64,000 bases of DNA, taken from Paralcaligenes sp. KSB-10 (GTDB lineage: Bacteria; Pseudomonadota; Gammaproteobacteria; Burkholderiales; Burkholderiaceae_B). The translations under genes and the position numbers were made by a program. The notes under the pieces are model-generated. The model had not been told where the DNA came from, ran no database searches, and saw only the letters and a program-made list of their open reading frames with translations. Below are positions 53,402 to 64,000 of this stretch, piece by piece. Numbering within the stretch: position 1 is the stretch's first letter; each line of letters opens with the position of its first letter. The stretch is taken from positions 1,736,001-1,800,000 of the forward strand of contig NZ_CP089848.1 of NCBI RefSeq assembly GCF_021266465.1, given 5' to 3'.

Positions 53402-54471
53402 GCCCGACTCCTTAACGCTTGCTCACAGGCATCGGCAATCTGCTGTGTCGCATTCAGGCACGCGTGCTCGTGGGCATGCTGTGCCACGGCGGCCAATTCC
53501 GTGCGTGAACGCGCACGCAACCACTGAGCCAGCCAATCCGCCGAGAATTCCGCCTGGCTTTGCAGCCAGCCCCCTTGGCAGTCGCTCAGGTAACGGGCAT
53601 TGGCCGTCTGATGATCGTCAATCGCGTTCGGCAGTGGAATAAACAGGGCCGCCACACCGACTGCGGCTACTTCAGCCACGGTCATGGCTCCGGCGCGGCA
53701 AATCAACAAATCGGCGTCGGCCAGGGCCGCCGCCATATCGTCGATAAAGGCATGGCACTCAGCCTGGACCCCGGCACTTTCATAAGCCGCGCGCAAACCG
53801 GCCAAATGCCGCTCTCCCGCCTGATGTACGACCACAGGCCGGTCGTCGACGGCGATCTGCGCCAGCGCCAGCGGCACTATCTTGTTCAGGGCCTGCGCCC
53901 CCAGGCTGCCGCCCACCACCAGCAGGCGCAATGCACCCTGACGAGCGCTGTAACGCTGCTGCGCCGGTGTCAATCCAGTCAGGCTGCGGCGGACGGGATT
54001 GCCTACCATAATGGCTCCGGGCAAGGACCCCGGAAAACCCACCAATACTTTCTTGGCTATTTTCGCCAGCCATCGATTGGCGGTACCGGCCACGGCGTTC
54101 TGCTCATGTATCACAAGCGGGATACGGCGCAAGGCCGCCATCAAGCCGCCGGGAAAAGCAACATAGCCACCCATGCCCAGCACCACATCCGGGCGAATTG
54201 CCTTCAGGCTGGCGAACGTCCGCCGGCATGCGCAGGCCAACGCGAAAGGCAATTTCAGCAAAGCCATCGGGCCCTTCCCCCGTACGCCGCCAAAACGCAG
54301 CGATACCAGTTCAAATCCCTGCTGCGGCACCAGCCGGCCTTCCATGCGATCGGGATCGCCCAGCCACACGATCCGCCAGCCGCGGCTTTGCATCTCGTGG
54401 GCCACGGCCAGTCCCGGCATGATGTGCCCACCCGTACCGCCAGCCATGATGAGCAAGGTGCGCATACTCAT
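53398..54471 (-). CDS. murG: Undecaprenyldiphospho-muramoylpentapeptide beta-N-acetylglucosaminyltransferase
   Basis: A 357-residue GT28 glycosyltransferase that adds GlcNAc to lipid I to form lipid II on the inner face of the membrane. The N-terminal [14 protein letters not shown] loop, the [11 protein letters not shown] segment, the [12 protein letters not shown] linker and the C-terminal [19 protein letters not shown]-GlcNAc site are present. The ATG at 54471 overlaps ftsW (ATGA); a second ATG two codons in (54465) is possible. In Bordetella MurG has been reported to scaffold the cytoplasmic Mur enzymes, including the MurE-F fusion. Confidence 0.96.
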   Translation of the reverse strand: MSMRTLLIMAGGTGGHIMPGLAVAHEMQSRGWRIVWLGDPDRMEGRLVPQQGFELVSLRFGGVRGKGPMALLKLPFALACACRRTFASLKAIRPDVVLGMGGYVAFPGGLMAALRRIPLVIHEQNAVAGTANRWLAKIAKKVLVGFPGSLPGAIMVGNPVRRSLTGLTPAQQRYSARQGALRLLVVGGSLGAQALNKIVPLALAQIAVDDRPVVVHQAGERHLAGLRAAYESAGVQAECHAFIDDMAAALADADLLICRAGAMTVAEVAAVGVAALFIPLPNAIDDHQTANARYLSDCQGGWLQSQAEFSADWLAQWLRARSRTELAAVAQHAHEHACLNATQQIADACEQALRSRA

Positions 54472-55661
54472 GTCCGCTTGCCCCGCATCATATTGCGATT
54501 TTCATGATCCACCCTCAACAGCAAGGCAATCGCGCACAGGTTCATGACAATCCCGGAGCCGCCGTAGCTCACCATTGGCAGAGTCAACCCCTTGGTAGGC
54601 AGCAGTCCCACACACACACCCACATTGATGAAGGTCTGCACGCCGAACCACAGCGCAACACCCTGGGCCACCAGGCCATTGAAAATGCGTTCCATGGCAA
54701 TCGATTGCCGGCCAATGTCAAAACCGCGCCACACAAGAAACACAAACAGGGAGAGCAGACACATCAGGCCCACAAAGCCCAGCTCCTCACCGATGACGGC
54801 AACAATAAAATCGGTGTGCGCCTCCGGAAGGTAATGCAGTTTCTCGATGCTGGCCCCAAGACCCACGCCAAACCATTCCCCACGCCCCAAGGCAATCAGG
54901 GAATGAGACAACTGATAAGCGCTGCCGTAGGCATTGTCGGGATTCCAGGGGTCGAGATAGGCAAACAGGCGCCCGCGCCGCCACGGAGACAACCAGATCA
55001 GCGCCAGGAAGCTGCCGAACAGAATGGCCAGCAGACTCGAAAACAGCTTGCCATTGATACCGCCTATGAACAGAATACCCACGGCAATCGCCACGATCAC
55101 CATGAACGCGCCCAGATCCGGTTCGAGCAGCAGCACTATGCCGACCGCGGCAAGGGCGAAAGACATGGGCAAAAAACCCCGGAAAAAATTCTGCATATGT
55201 TCTTGCTTGCGCACCGTGTAATCGGCGGCATAGAGCAAGATGGTGATCTTCATGAGCTCCGAAGGCTGAAAATTGAGCGGCCCCAGAGGCAGCCAGCGAC
55301 GCGCGCCATTCACTTCCCGGCCTATGCCGGGCACCAGCACAACGAGCAACAGCAACAAACTGATCAGGAACAAGGGCACGGCAAATTTCTGCCACACCTG
55401 CATGGGTATGCTGAGTACGAAAGCGGCGCATAATAGCCCGGCACAAATGAACATGCCGTGCCGGCCCACAAAATAGAAGCGGCCATAGCTTTCATAACGC
55501 GGCCCATCGGCCAGGGCAATCGAGGCCGAATACACCATGAGCAATCCAAACAGCAACAGTGCCACGGCAGTAATCACTATGGCAACATCGAAATTCGGCA
55601 TCGTGGTGCGGCCAGGACGCACGGCGTTGACGCCGGAACTCAGATCCCCAAATACGCTCAT
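54468..55661 (-). CDS. ftsW: Septal peptidoglycan glycosyltransferase FtsW
   Basis: A 397-residue SEDS-family membrane enzyme with about ten helices that polymerises glycan strands at the septum in complex with FtsI. The [25 protein letters not shown]-type region lies near 110-140 and the [15 protein letters not shown] catalytic-loop region near 290. The C-terminus contains [16 protein letters not shown]. It overlaps murD and murG by four bases each. Confidence 0.96.
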   Translation of the reverse strand: MSVFGDLSSGVNAVRPGRTTMPNFDVAIVITAVALLLFGLLMVYSASIALADGPRYESYGRFYFVGRHGMFICAGLLCAAFVLSIPMQVWQKFAVPLFLISLLLLLVVLVPGIGREVNGARRWLPLGPLNFQPSELMKITILLYAADYTVRKQEHMQNFFRGFLPMSFALAAVGIVLLLEPDLGAFMVIVAIAVGILFIGGINGKLFSSLLAILFGSFLALIWLSPWRRGRLFAYLDPWNPDNAYGSAYQLSHSLIALGRGEWFGVGLGASIEKLHYLPEAHTDFIVAVIGEELGFVGLMCLLSLFVFLVWRGFDIGRQSIAMERIFNGLVAQGVALWFGVQTFINVGVCVGLLPTKGLTLPMVSYGGSGIVMNLCAIALLLRVDHENRNMMRGKRT

Positions 55662-57187
55662 GTCAGCTCTCCTTGCTCAAGAGCCAGCGCCTGAACAGCC
55701 TCAACAAAAACCCGGGCACGATCGCCATAATTTTTAAACATATCCATGCTGGCGCAGGCCGGCGACAACAATACGGCATCGCCCTCCCGGGCCAGGGCAA
55801 AGCCGCGGGCCACGGCCTGCTCCATGGACTCGGCCTGCTCGAGCGGAACACCGCAGGACGCCAAAGTCTGGGCAATCAAGGGGCCGTCCTGGCCAATCAG
55901 CACCACCGCCCGGGTGTGCTCTCGAACCACTTTCACCAAGGGCGAAAAGTCCTGGCCTTTCCCCAGGCCGCCAGCGATCAATACAACGGTCTGGCCCAGA
56001 CCATCGAGCGCGGCTACCGTAGCGCCGACATTGGTTCCCTTGCTGTCTTCGACAAAGGCGACACCCCCAATGCTGCGCACGAACTCCACCCGATGAGGCT
56101 CGCCGCGATAATCTCGAAGCGCCGGCAAGATACCGGCCCAAGCCAGGCCCAGGCATCGCACCAACGCCAGCGCCGCCAAGGCATTCAAGGCATTATGCGT
56201 GCCTCGGACCCGCAAGGCATCGACCGGGATCAGGCGCGTCATGCGGCCCGTTTCGCGCGGCGGCTCGGCATCGTTCTTTTTCCGTTTTGGCTTGGCGGCC
56301 GGTACGTCGAAATCCAATGCCTCGGCGACCGCCAGCCAACGGACTTCGTGGCTGCTTTCAATGCCAAGATCGCCCTCGATCACAGGCACATCGCGACCAA
56401 ACGAACGCACGGATTGCGCCTTGACATCGGCCACCATGGCTGCAACCACAGGGTCGTCGCGGTTGATGACAACGACTTTTGCCATCTTCACCAGCCTGGC
56501 CTTGGCCGCCGCATAGGCGTTCATGGACCCATGCCAGTCAAGATGGTCCTGGCTGATATTCAACACAGCAGCCGCATCCGCTGCCAGAGTATGGGTTGCG
56601 TCAAGCTGAAAACTCGACAGCTCCAGTACCCAGACCTCGGGCAGATCGTCGGCTGCCAAGGCTTCGCGCAAGGCCGTCAATGCAGCCGGGCTGATATTGC
56701 CCGCCGCGCGCGCTTTCAGGCCGCCCGCCTCGCACAATTGCCGCGCCATGGCGGTCACGGTTGTCTTGCCATTGGTGCCGGTTACCGCCAGCACTTTCGG
56801 CTGGTAGCCCTGTTCGGCCATATCAGACAATGCACGGGCAAAAAGCTCGATTTCGCCAAGGACTTCAATGCCGCGCTCGGCAACCAAGGCCAGAAATGAC
56901 CGTACCGGTTCGTCCCGAGGAGAAAGCCCGGGACTGAGGACGACCATAGATACATCCAGCAAAGCATCTTCGACCAATGCAGCGGCGCCAAACCGGCACT
57001 CGGCCGCCGCTTCCCCCAACTGCTCGCGCAAGGCGGGCCAGGCACCCGGCTGCTCACGGGTATCGAGTACCCTCAGCCGGGCTCCGCGATCGGCGCACCA
57101 GAGAGCCGCCGCCACGCCCGTCTCGCCCAATCCGAGGATCAGGACAAGAGAACCGGCAGGTACCGAGGGAAAAGACATCGTAGTCAT
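55658..57187 (-). CDS. murD: UDP-N-acetylmuramoylalanine--D-glutamate ligase
   Basis: A 509-residue Mur ligase that adds D-glutamate to UDP-MurNAc-L-Ala. [21 protein letters not shown] begins the UMA-binding domain, [17 protein letters not shown] is the ATP loop, and the third domain ends [20 protein letters not shown]. It is longer than E. coli MurD (438) partly because of a Lys/Arg-rich insertion around residues 295-315 ([15 protein letters not shown]). The ATG at 57187 overlaps the mraY stop (ATGA). Confidence 0.95.
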   Translation of the reverse strand: MTTMSFPSVPAGSLVLILGLGETGVAAALWCADRGARLRVLDTREQPGAWPALREQLGEAAAECRFGAAALVEDALLDVSMVVLSPGLSPRDEPVRSFLALVAERGIEVLGEIELFARALSDMAEQGYQPKVLAVTGTNGKTTVTAMARQLCEAGGLKARAAGNISPAALTALREALAADDLPEVWVLELSSFQLDATHTLAADAAAVLNISQDHLDWHGSMNAYAAAKARLVKMAKVVVINRDDPVVAAMVADVKAQSVRSFGRDVPVIEGDLGIESSHEVRWLAVAEALDFDVPAAKPKRKKNDAEPPRETGRMTRLIPVDALRVRGTHNALNALAALALVRCLGLAWAGILPALRDYRGEPHRVEFVRSIGGVAFVEDSKGTNVGATVAALDGLGQTVVLIAGGLGKGQDFSPLVKVVREHTRAVVLIGQDGPLIAQTLASCGVPLEQAESMEQAVARGFALAREGDAVLLSPACASMDMFKNYGDRARVFVEAVQALALEQGELT

Positions 57188-58356
57188 CGTAATTTCAATG
57201 TTGCCAAGCCAAGAAGCACCAACATCATGCTGATAATCCAGAAACGCACCACAACCTGGGTTTCCTTCCAGCCGCCTACTTCAAAATGATGATGCAATGG
57301 AGCCATGCGCAAAATGCGCCGGCCTTGCCCATACCGTTTCTTCGTGTATTTGAAATAGGTCACCTGCAGCATCACCGAAAGGGTTTCTGCCACAAACACC
57401 CCTCCCATGATGAACAGGACAATTTCCTGACGCACAATGACGGCGATTGTGCCGAGGGCGCCGCCGAGTGCAAGCGCCCCCACATCGCCCATGAACACCT
57501 GGGCCGGATAAGCGTTGAACCACAAAAATGCCAAGCCTGCTCCGGCAATCGCCGCGCACAGAACCATCAGCTCCGACGCGCCGGGAATATACGGGAAGAG
57601 CAGGTATTTCGAGTAATCGACCCGTCCCACGACATAGGCAAAAATCCCCAGGGCGCTGCCCACCATGACGGTAGGCATGATCGCCAGCCCATCCAGGCCA
57701 TCGGTCAGATTGACGGCGTTGCTGGTACCGACGATCACGAACCAGGTCAGCGCGGCGAAACCGAATGCACCCAGCGGGTAGCTGACGCTTTTGAAGAACG
57801 GCACAATCAGATCGGCGCGAGTCGGCAAGGACATGGTAAAGCCACTCACCACCCAATCGCGAAACAAGGGCCATAAGTCGGCATTGGCCGGCGCTGAAAC
57901 AGCAAAAGTCAGGTAAATGGAGGCGATAAGGCCAACCAGGGCCTGCCAGAAAAATTTTCGGCGCGAAGACATTCCTTCCGGATCGCGATTGACCACCTTT
58001 TTGTAGTCGTCGGCCCAACCGATCCAGCCAAAGCCAAACGTCACCAGCAATACCACCCACACAAAACGGTTAGTCCAGTCGGCCCACAACAGCGTGCTGA
58101 CCGCGATCGAAATCAGAATCAGGGCACCCCCCATGGTCGGCGTGCCGGTTTTCTGCAAATGCGATTCGGGCCCGTAGCTGCGGACTGCCTGGCCGATTTT
58201 CAATTCAGTCAATTTGCGTATCACACGGGGCCCGGCCACCAAACCGATGAATAGAGCCGTGCCGCACGCCAGCAACGCTCGAAACGTAATGTATTCAACG
58301 ACGCCAAAGGCGCGGATGTGGGCATCGGACAGCCAACGTGCTAATTCAAGTAGCAT
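57184..58356 (-). CDS. mraY: Phospho-N-acetylmuramoyl-pentapeptide-transferase
   Basis: A 390-residue integral membrane enzyme (about ten helices) that transfers phospho-MurNAc-pentapeptide to undecaprenyl phosphate, forming lipid I. The [31 protein letters not shown] and [10 protein letters not shown] motifs carry the aspartates that bind magnesium, and [13 protein letters not shown] and [13 protein letters not shown] close the active-site set. Its start overlaps the 3' end of the murE-murF gene by 11 bases. Confidence 0.97.
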   Translation of the reverse strand: MLLELARWLSDAHIRAFGVVEYITFRALLACGTALFIGLVAGPRVIRKLTELKIGQAVRSYGPESHLQKTGTPTMGGALILISIAVSTLLWADWTNRFVWVVLLVTFGFGWIGWADDYKKVVNRDPEGMSSRRKFFWQALVGLIASIYLTFAVSAPANADLWPLFRDWVVSGFTMSLPTRADLIVPFFKSVSYPLGAFGFAALTWFVIVGTSNAVNLTDGLDGLAIMPTVMVGSALGIFAYVVGRVDYSKYLLFPYIPGASELMVLCAAIAGAGLAFLWFNAYPAQVFMGDVGALALGGALGTIAVIVRQEIVLFIMGGVFVAETLSVMLQVTYFKYTKKRYGQGRRILRMAPLHHHFEVGGWKETQVVVRFWIISMMLVLLGLATLKLR

Positions 58357-61135
58357 GGCGCGCCTCGCTTTCTTGTTGCTTGAGTTGTTTTTGCAGCGCC
58401 TGCACCACTCTTTCCATGCGAGTGCTGCGGGATCCTTTCACCAGAATGTTCGCGGGCAGAAGCTCCAGCAAATCGGCGACCAGGGCCTCGATCGAATCGA
58501 AGGCCCGAACCGTCCCTCCAAACGCGGCGGCCGAATTCCTGGCTGCCGGCCCAAAAGTCAACAGCTCATCGATAGTCTGTTCGCGCGCATAGGCCCCGAC
58601 TTCGGCATGCATGGCAGGCCCATTTTCGCCAACCTCGGCCATATCGCCCAGAACGAGTATTTTTTTGCCATCCAGACGCGCCAGCACATCGATGGCGGCC
58701 CGTACAGAGTCCGGATTCGCGTTATACGAATCATCGATAAGCTGCCGGCCATCGGCCAGCAAATAGGGCTGCATGCGGCCCGCAACCGGATTGAAACGAG
58801 CCAGGCCTTCCACTATGGCGACCAATGGCGCTCCCGCGGCGCAGGCGCAAGCCGCCGCCGCCAGGGCGTTGCGCAGGTTATGCACGCCCGGAGCCGCAAG
58901 CGTCAGTGCGGCAACTCCAACAGGCGTATGCAACTGGCACTGTGTGCCTCGAGCCTCGGCATGAATCTGATCGGCATACACATCGAAGTGTGGTTCAAAC
59001 CCGAACAACAGGGTTTTGCGCTCACCCGCGAGCCGCTTCCACACGGGGGTATACAGATCATCTCCGGGGAAAACCGCCACACCATCGTCCGGCAAGGCGC
59101 TCAGAACCGCACCGTTTTCAATCGCGACAGCCTCGACGGAATGCATGAACTCCTGGTGCTCGCGCTGGGCATTGTTCACCAGCGCCACCGTGGCTTGTGC
59201 CATATCGGCCAAGCCGGCGATTTCGCCCGGATGATTCATTCCCAGCTCGAACACCGCGGCGGAATGCGAAGGGCGCAAACGCAGCAGTGTCAGCGGCACG
59301 CCGATATCGTTGTTCAAATTGCCCGCCGTGGACAAAGACGCCTCTGCACCCACCCATGCCAGCAGGATCGCGGCGACCATTTCTTTGGTCGTCGTTTTGC
59401 CATTGCTTCCGGTCACCGCAATGGCCGGCAAATGAAACTGGCGGCGCCATGCCGATCCGGCCTTGATCAGGGCCGCGCGTGTATCGCCCAATTCGAATTG
59501 CGGCAAGGTAATGTTCGTGTCGCGCCGGGACACAATGGCTGCGCAGGCTCCTGCCAATTGCACCTGAGCCAGATACCGGTGCCCATCGAAAGACTCACCT
59601 TTGAGGGCAACAAAGATCTGGCCCGGAAGGATGCTTCGCGAATCGGTCGAGACTGTCATTCCACGCAGCCAGGTCACGGCAAAACGAGCCCATTCGCGAT
59701 CATCGAAAGGAATGCGCGTATTCTTGAATTCCTGGTAGGTTTCATGCCCCTTGCCCGCGAGCAGCACCACATCGTTGGGCTTCGCACCCCAGATCGCAGC
59801 AAGAATAGCGCTGGCACGATCCAGTTCGATCTGCGGCCGGGCCGGCATGCCGGCGACGATCTGATCGACAATCGCGTGCGGGTCCTCGGCACGCGGATTA
59901 TCGTTGGTCAGGATGACGGAATCGGCCAGCTTGCCGGCTATCCCGCCCATGATGGGACGCTTGCCGCTGTCGCGGCTGCCACCGCAACCGAACACACATA
60001 CCAGGCGTCCGTTTCGTACACGGGCGACTTCGCGTAAAGACTGCAAGGCACGTTCCAGCGCATCCGGCGTATGCGCATAATCGACCACCACCAGGGGTGT
60101 TGCAATCGATGCATCGCCGCCATCGCAAGGCTCAACGACCTGCAATCGCCCCTCGACAGAGCGCAATGTAACCAACACCCGGGCTATGCGCGCCAAGCCC
60201 CAGCCCAGTTCACGCAATACTCCGGCGACCAGCAGCAAATTGGAAATATTGTGCTCGCCCACCAGACGAGTCACGATTTGGGCCGCGCCATCGGGCATGA
60301 GCAAATTGAAAATCAGGCCGTAGCTTCCTGTTTGAACATCCTGCGCCTGCACGGCGGCGGCGCTGTCGCGCTTGAGCGAATATCCCAGCCGATCGGAGAC
60401 GGCCACCGACGCATACAATTCCTTTCCCGCGGCATCGTCTACATTGACAATTGCCGCGCGCAAAGCCGGCCAGCCGAACAGTGCAAACTTGGCGGCCTTG
60501 TAGTTCTCCAGGGTCTGGTGATAGTCGAGATGATCGCGCGTCAGATTGGTAAACCCGGCAATCTCGATGTGAACATGGTCTAGGCGCCCCTGCTCGATGC
60601 CTATGGAAGACGCCTCGAGCGCGACCGCCTTGCCGCCGGCATCGCGAATGGCGGCCAGGCTGCGGTGCAAGGTCAGTACATCGGGCGTCGTCAAGGCCCC
60701 GCCCAGATTCGCTCCATTGGGGAGCGTTACTCCCAAAGTCCCTACCGTGCCGCAAGGCACGCCTTCCAGATTCAGGGCTGCCGCGATCCACTGCACTGTC
60801 GTGGTCTTGCCATTGGTACCCGTGACGGCGATCACCGACATGACGCTCGAAGGCTCTTCGTACCAGGCGTGGGCGATCGAGCCCAGCAGCGCCTGCAAGC
60901 CCTGGATTTCAAGCATGGGCGCCGACTGCTCGAGGACAGCACCGTCGCCGGCCTGCACCACTATGGCCGCGGCACCGCGGGCAATCGCATCGCGTATGTA
61001 TTGCCGCCCATCGTCCGCCAGGCCGGGGCAGGCAAAAAACACATCGCCCCGCGCCACTTGGCGTGAATCCAGGCAAAGATGCGCCGTGCGCGCGACATGC
61101 TCTTTCAGCCAGCCGATTATCTGTTGCGCCGTCAT
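58346..61135 (-). CDS. murE-murF: Bifunctional MurE-MurF ligase (fusion)
   Basis: A single 929-residue chain carrying two successive Mur ligases. Residues 1 to about 490 are MurE, which adds meso-diaminopimelate: ATP loop [10 protein letters not shown] (105-113) and the DAP-specificity motif DNPR (412-415). Residues from about 493 are MurF, which adds D-Ala-D-Ala: STDSRS near 496, ATP loop [12 protein letters not shown], and [15 protein letters not shown]. No stop or frameshift separates the halves. The MurF part lacks most of the ~20 residues that normally precede STDSR, so the domains are joined directly. This fusion is known in Bordetella. The gene overlaps ftsI by four bases and mraY by eleven. 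Confidence 0.96.
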   Translation of the reverse strand: MTAQQIIGWLKEHVARTAHLCLDSRQVARGDVFFACPGLADDGRQYIRDAIARGAAAIVVQAGDGAVLEQSAPMLEIQGLQALLGSIAHAWYEEPSSVMSVIAVTGTNGKTTTVQWIAAALNLEGVPCGTVGTLGVTLPNGANLGGALTTPDVLTLHRSLAAIRDAGGKAVALEASSIGIEQGRLDHVHIEIAGFTNLTRDHLDYHQTLENYKAAKFALFGWPALRAAIVNVDDAAGKELYASVAVSDRLGYSLKRDSAAAVQAQDVQTGSYGLIFNLLMPDGAAQIVTRLVGEHNISNLLLVAGVLRELGWGLARIARVLVTLRSVEGRLQVVEPCDGGDASIATPLVVVDYAHTPDALERALQSLREVARVRNGRLVCVFGCGGSRDSGKRPIMGGIAGKLADSVILTNDNPRAEDPHAIVDQIVAGMPARPQIELDRASAILAAIWGAKPNDVVLLAGKGHETYQEFKNTRIPFDDREWARFAVTWLRGMTVSTDSRSILPGQIFVALKGESFDGHRYLAQVQLAGACAAIVSRRDTNITLPQFELGDTRAALIKAGSAWRRQFHLPAIAVTGSNGKTTTKEMVAAILLAWVGAEASLSTAGNLNNDIGVPLTLLRLRPSHSAAVFELGMNHPGEIAGLADMAQATVALVNNAQREHQEFMHSVEAVAIENGAVLSALPDDGVAVFPGDDLYTPVWKRLAGERKTLLFGFEPHFDVYADQIHAEARGTQCQLHTPVGVAALTLAAPGVHNLRNALAAAACACAAGAPLVAIVEGLARFNPVAGRMQPYLLADGRQLIDDSYNANPDSVRAAIDVLARLDGKKILVLGDMAEVGENGPAMHAEVGAYAREQTIDELLTFGPAARNSAAAFGGTVRAFDSIEALVADLLELLPANILVKGSRSTRMERVVQALQKQLKQQESEARHAT

Positions 61136-62865
61136 CGCCGCACCTCGTGAGGAGAGCCGACCGCCACCAGGGAATCGACTGGCGCATCAGGCTGAACCCC
61201 AAGCCGGCGCAGAGTGCTGCCCATCACACTGGCGAATACGGGTCCCGAGATGACGCTGCCATAATAACCACCGACATGCGGCTCATCGAGCGAGACAGCC
61301 ACCACGACACGAGGATTGGACACCGGCCCGAAGCCGACGAAAGACCCTCTATATAGAGACTTGCTGTAGTGACCGTTGACGATCTGACGCGCCGTCCCGC
61401 TCTTGCCCGCCACGCGGTAGCCGGGAACCTTTTGCTTGGCGCCCTCGGGACCTGCGGCCGCCTCCAGCATGGCCCGGATCAGGCCAGCCACTTGCGGGGT
61501 GAACACCTGCACGCTGGTCGCCTTGCCCTTGCGCTTTAACAAAGTCAGTGAAACCATGTCGCCGTTGCGCGCAAACACCGTGTAGGCATGGGCGATTTGC
61601 AATAGCGACACCGACAAGCCGTAGCCATAGGCCATGGTGGCCCGCTCGATGGGGCGCCAGCGCTCCCAGGGACGCAGGCGTCCGGACGCAACACCTGGGA
61701 AATTGGCCTGCGGGGCGCGGCCGAAACCCAACTCGGTAAAGTTGTTCCACATTTCCTGCGAGGTCAGCAATTCGGAAATCATCGTCATGCCGATATTGCT
61801 GGAACGGCGCAAAATTCCAGCCACGTTCAAGGTGCCATTGCTGCTGACATCGGTGATCGTGGCGCCTTGATACCGATAATGCCCATTGCCGGTATTGAAC
61901 ATCGTCGAGGTCGTGATCCGCCCCAGGCTCAAGGCCAAAGCCGCCGTGAACGGCTTCATGATAGAGCCGGGCTCAAATGTGTCGGTAATCACCCGGTTGC
62001 GCAACGCCGCACCTTTGCGGTCTTCGCGATCGTTCGGATCGTAGGAAGGGAGATTCGCCAACGCCAGAATTTCGCCGGTGCGCACGTCGACGATGATGCC
62101 AGCCGCCGCCTTGGCCTGGTGCTCGTCCTTGGCTTTTTTAAGCGCGCTGAAAAGATCGAACTGCAAACCGGCATCGATCGACAAGCTCAAATCCTGCCCA
62201 TTGACGGGCGGGACAACAGCCTGCACGTCTTCAACCACACGACCAAGGCGATCCTTGATTACCCGGCGGCTGCCCGGACGGCCGGAAAGCTCGGAATTGA
62301 ACGCCAGTTCAATGCCTTCGATGCCCTGATCTTCGATGTTGGTGAAACCCACCACGTGCGCCGCAATGTCGCCCTCGGGGTATGAACGCCGCATTTCTCC
62401 CTGCTGATGAAAACCGGGAACCTTCAGTTCCTTGATTTTTGCCGCCACATCAAGCGGCACCTGGCGCTTGATGTAGACAAAATTCTTGTCCTCATCAACC
62501 AGGCGGCTTTGTATGTCCTTGACCGGCATATCGAGCAATTTGCCCAGCGCCGCCAGTTGTTCGGGCGTGGCATCCTTGGCATCTTCCGGGATAGCCCAAA
62601 TGGCGCGAGCGGGAACGCTTGACGCCAGCACCACCGAACCGCTGCGGTCGAATATCTTGCCACGCGTGGCGGGCAGGACCAGTGTGCGCTCGTAACGCCG
62701 CTCGCCTTGCTGCTGCAGGAATTCGGTGGACAGCCCCTGCAAATAAAGCGCCTTGACGGCAAGCGCCACAAAGCCCAGCATCAGCAAGATCAACACCAGG
62801 CGCGAGCGCCACAAAGGCATCTGCACATTGAGCACCGGGCTGTCATAGAACCGGACTCGCTTCAT
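61132..62865 (-). CDS. ftsI: Septal peptidoglycan transpeptidase FtsI (PBP3)
   Basis: A 577-residue class B penicillin-binding protein that cross-links septal peptidoglycan and is the target of some beta-lactams. A short cytoplasmic tail and membrane helix (about 20-42) precede the pedestal domain (about 65-215) and the transpeptidase domain. Active-site motifs are SIMK (Ser301, Lys304), SSN (about 354) and KSGT (about 490). It overlaps ftsL and murE-murF by four bases each. Confidence 0.96.
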   Translation of the reverse strand: MKRVRFYDSPVLNVQMPLWRSRLVLILLMLGFVALAVKALYLQGLSTEFLQQQGERRYERTLVLPATRGKIFDRSGSVVLASSVPARAIWAIPEDAKDATPEQLAALGKLLDMPVKDIQSRLVDEDKNFVYIKRQVPLDVAAKIKELKVPGFHQQGEMRRSYPEGDIAAHVVGFTNIEDQGIEGIELAFNSELSGRPGSRRVIKDRLGRVVEDVQAVVPPVNGQDLSLSIDAGLQFDLFSALKKAKDEHQAKAAAGIIVDVRTGEILALANLPSYDPNDREDRKGAALRNRVITDTFEPGSIMKPFTAALALSLGRITTSTMFNTGNGHYRYQGATITDVSSNGTLNVAGILRRSSNIGMTMISELLTSQEMWNNFTELGFGRAPQANFPGVASGRLRPWERWRPIERATMAYGYGLSVSLLQIAHAYTVFARNGDMVSLTLLKRKGKATSVQVFTPQVAGLIRAMLEAAAGPEGAKQKVPGYRVAGKSGTARQIVNGHYSKSLYRGSFVGFGPVSNPRVVVAVSLDEPHVGGYYGSVISGPVFASVMGSTLRRLGVQPDAPVDSLVAVGSPHEVRR

Positions 62866-63200
62866 GGCTTCCTCCGGGAGGATCGAGCCGCCGCGGCAGG
62901 CGCGACGGGCGCGGCGGCAGCGGGTGGAGCGGCAGCGGGCCCATCTTTAATATATATTGTGCGGCCCGGCGTTACGTTGATCATTTTCAGCTCGCCACGA
63001 GCCGTGCCGTCGATACGGGCGTTGCGCGCCAATTCGGCGCGCGCGAGCTGGAGACGCCGCCAATCGGTATCCAGATCGCGCGCCTTGGTCGCCAGACGAT
63101 CGGATACCACAAATAGTTGGCGCGACTGAAAGCGCGCCGTCACCAGGGAAATCGCGGAAAACATCAATAAGGCGGCAACTATTGCAATCAGCCGGACCAT
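62862..63200 (-). CDS. ftsL: Cell division protein FtsL
   Basis: A 112-residue bitopic division protein that pairs with FtsB and FtsQ and activates FtsWI. One membrane helix (about 3-22) is followed by a leucine-zipper-like coiled coil (about 28-75) with TARFQSRQLFVVSDRL and RRLQLARAELARNARID. The C-terminal 35 residues are an Ala/Pro-rich tail ending in a basic cluster, longer than in E. coli. Its ATG overlaps the rsmH TAA by one base. Confidence 0.92.
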   Translation of the reverse strand: MVRLIAIVAALLMFSAISLVTARFQSRQLFVVSDRLATKARDLDTDWRRLQLARAELARNARIDGTARGELKMINVTPGRTIYIKDGPAAAPPAAAAPVAPAAAARSSRRKP

Positions 63201-64000
63201 TATTTTCTCCCCCTTTTGTGATGCGCAGCCGGTTCGGGACCCAGGCGAATCGCATTGACAAAAGAAGCGCCCTGATCAGGCGGCAAAGGAATATTGGTAC
63301 GTTCAGCCACACGCAGGACCGCCGAACGGGACCGGGCATTGGCCGCCACTTCTTCGGCGGAAGGCAGGACTCGGCCCAGTGAATTCAATATGGGCTGCGG
63401 CAGGTCTTTCTCGAAAATCGGCAGGCGGGCGTGCGCCGCCGCCGGCCGCGCGGCCGCCGCAATGCACTGCTTCACCATGCGATCTTCCAGAGAATGAAAA
63501 CTGATCACCGCAAGCCGCCCCTTTGGTGCCAGAACTCTTAAAACTGCCGCGAGGGTGAACGCGAGTTCTTCGAGTTCCTGATTGAGGTAAATCCGTAAAG
63601 CCTGAAAGGTACGAGTGGCCGGGTGTTGACCCTTTTCGCGCGTACGGACGACACTGGCGACGAGCTCGGCGAGGTCGAGCGTTGTGCGCAGCGGCCTGGA
63701 TTCGCGGCGAGCAATAACCGCCTTTGCAATCTGGAAAGCAAACCGTTCTTCGCCATATTTAGCTATGACCTCCCGTATCTCTTCAACACTGGCTTGCGCC
63801 AGCCATTCCGCGGCCGTCAAGCCGCTGCTTGTATCCATCCGCATATCGAGGGGGCCTTCACGCATGAAGGAAAACCCGCGACTTGCATCATCTATCTGCG
63901 GAGATGAAATCCCCAAATCCAGCATTACGCCATCGGCACCCGCTATGCCCAAGGCGCCGAGCTGCTCCGGCATCGACGCAAAACCGCCATGTATCACCTG
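63200..64000 (-). CDS. rsmH: 16S rRNA (cytosine(1402)-N(4))-methyltransferase, partial (5' end outside window)
   Basis: The last 266 residues of RsmH (MraW), which methylates C1402 in the ribosomal P site. The frame runs out of the window, so the N-terminal SAM-binding start is missing. Visible blocks are [28 protein letters not shown], the [17 protein letters not shown] segment and the [12 protein letters not shown] motif. It is the first dcw gene visible here; mraZ would be expected just upstream. It overlaps ftsL by one base. Confidence 0.96.
   Translation of the reverse strand, partial: QVIHGGFASMPEQLGALGIAGADGVMLDLGISSPQIDDASRGFSFMREGPLDMRMDTSSGLTAAEWLAQASVEEIREVIAKYGEERFAFQIAKAVIARRESRPLRTTLDLAELVASVVRTREKGQHPATRTFQALRIYLNQELEELAFTLAAVLRVLAPKGRLAVISFHSLEDRMVKQCIAAAARPAAAHARLPIFEKDLPQPILNSLGRVLPSAEEVAANARSRSAVLRVAERTNIPLPPDQGASFVNAIRLGPEPAAHHKRGRK

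Overview
The window looks like a chromosomal segment of a GC-rich betaproteobacterium of the order Burkholderiales, most probably family Alcaligenaceae (the Bordetella / Achromobacter / Pusillimonas neighbourhood). The reasons are gene order (glyS-gmhB-plsC; lptD-surA-rsmA beside amgK-murU; ftsZ-lpxC with dciA and secA), a single-polypeptide MurE-MurF fusion as known in Bordetella, and DAP-type MurE motifs. The species cannot be named from the sequence alone.

Layout. 1-7403: end of glyS, then gmhB, plsC, a YgjP-like metalloprotease and gloA on the plus strand, a FadE-like acyl-CoA dehydrogenase on the minus strand, and a fused SpmA-SpmB membrane protein. 7417-9652: copy 1 of a large compound intergenic repeat, split by a 1447-bp IS110-family (IS1111-type) insertion sequence. 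9650-14353 (minus): lptD-surA-rsmA, outer-membrane biogenesis. 14500-17145 (plus): amgK-murU (cell-wall sugar recycling) and a coiled-coil membrane protein. 17249-17976: repeat copy 2. 17973-23136 (minus): two amino-acid ABC importers, glnHPQ-like and metNIQ. 23652-27338: a 1228-residue Cache-HAMP-GAF-PAS-PAS-GGDEF-EAL protein. 27434-28219: repeat copy 3. 28216-31761: a Spy/CpxP-like periplasmic protein, tRNA-Lys, a phosphoesterase, and a cytochrome c / Tat-exported ferritin-like protein / ECF sigma factor cluster. 31932-42076: a GH31-fold protein that seems to have lost its catalytic aspartates, mnmC, an inositol-monophosphatase-family protein, an acyl-CoA ligase, an M20 amidohydrolase, a YciA-like thioesterase and mgtE. 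42129-64000: secA, an M23 peptidase, dciA, lpxC, and the division and cell-wall (dcw) cluster from ftsZ back to a truncated rsmH.

How the genes work together. Most of the right half builds and divides the envelope. MurC, MurD, MurE-F, MraY, MurG and Ddl make lipid II. FtsW and FtsI polymerise it at the septum organised by FtsZ, FtsA, FtsQ and FtsL. LpxC commits carbon to lipid A, LptD and SurA install LPS and outer-membrane proteins, and AmgK-MurU return MurNAc to UDP-MurNAc. From rsmH to ddlB successive genes overlap by 1-11 bases, which implies one translationally coupled transcript.

The most unusual content is the compound repeat and the element inside it. The repeat (about 730-790 bp without the IS) occurs three times, always between converging genes, and each time its right end lies exactly on the TAG stop codon of the minus-strand gene. 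It carries two palindromic modules whose stems vary in a compensatory way between copies. The IS1111-type element has inserted into one module with no base gained or lost. Its 3' non-coding region contains an 8-base and a 7-base segment that match the two sides of that exact target on opposite strands and flank a small hairpin. This is the arrangement expected of a bridge RNA (seekRNA), so a probable guide and its empty target sites can be read in the same window.
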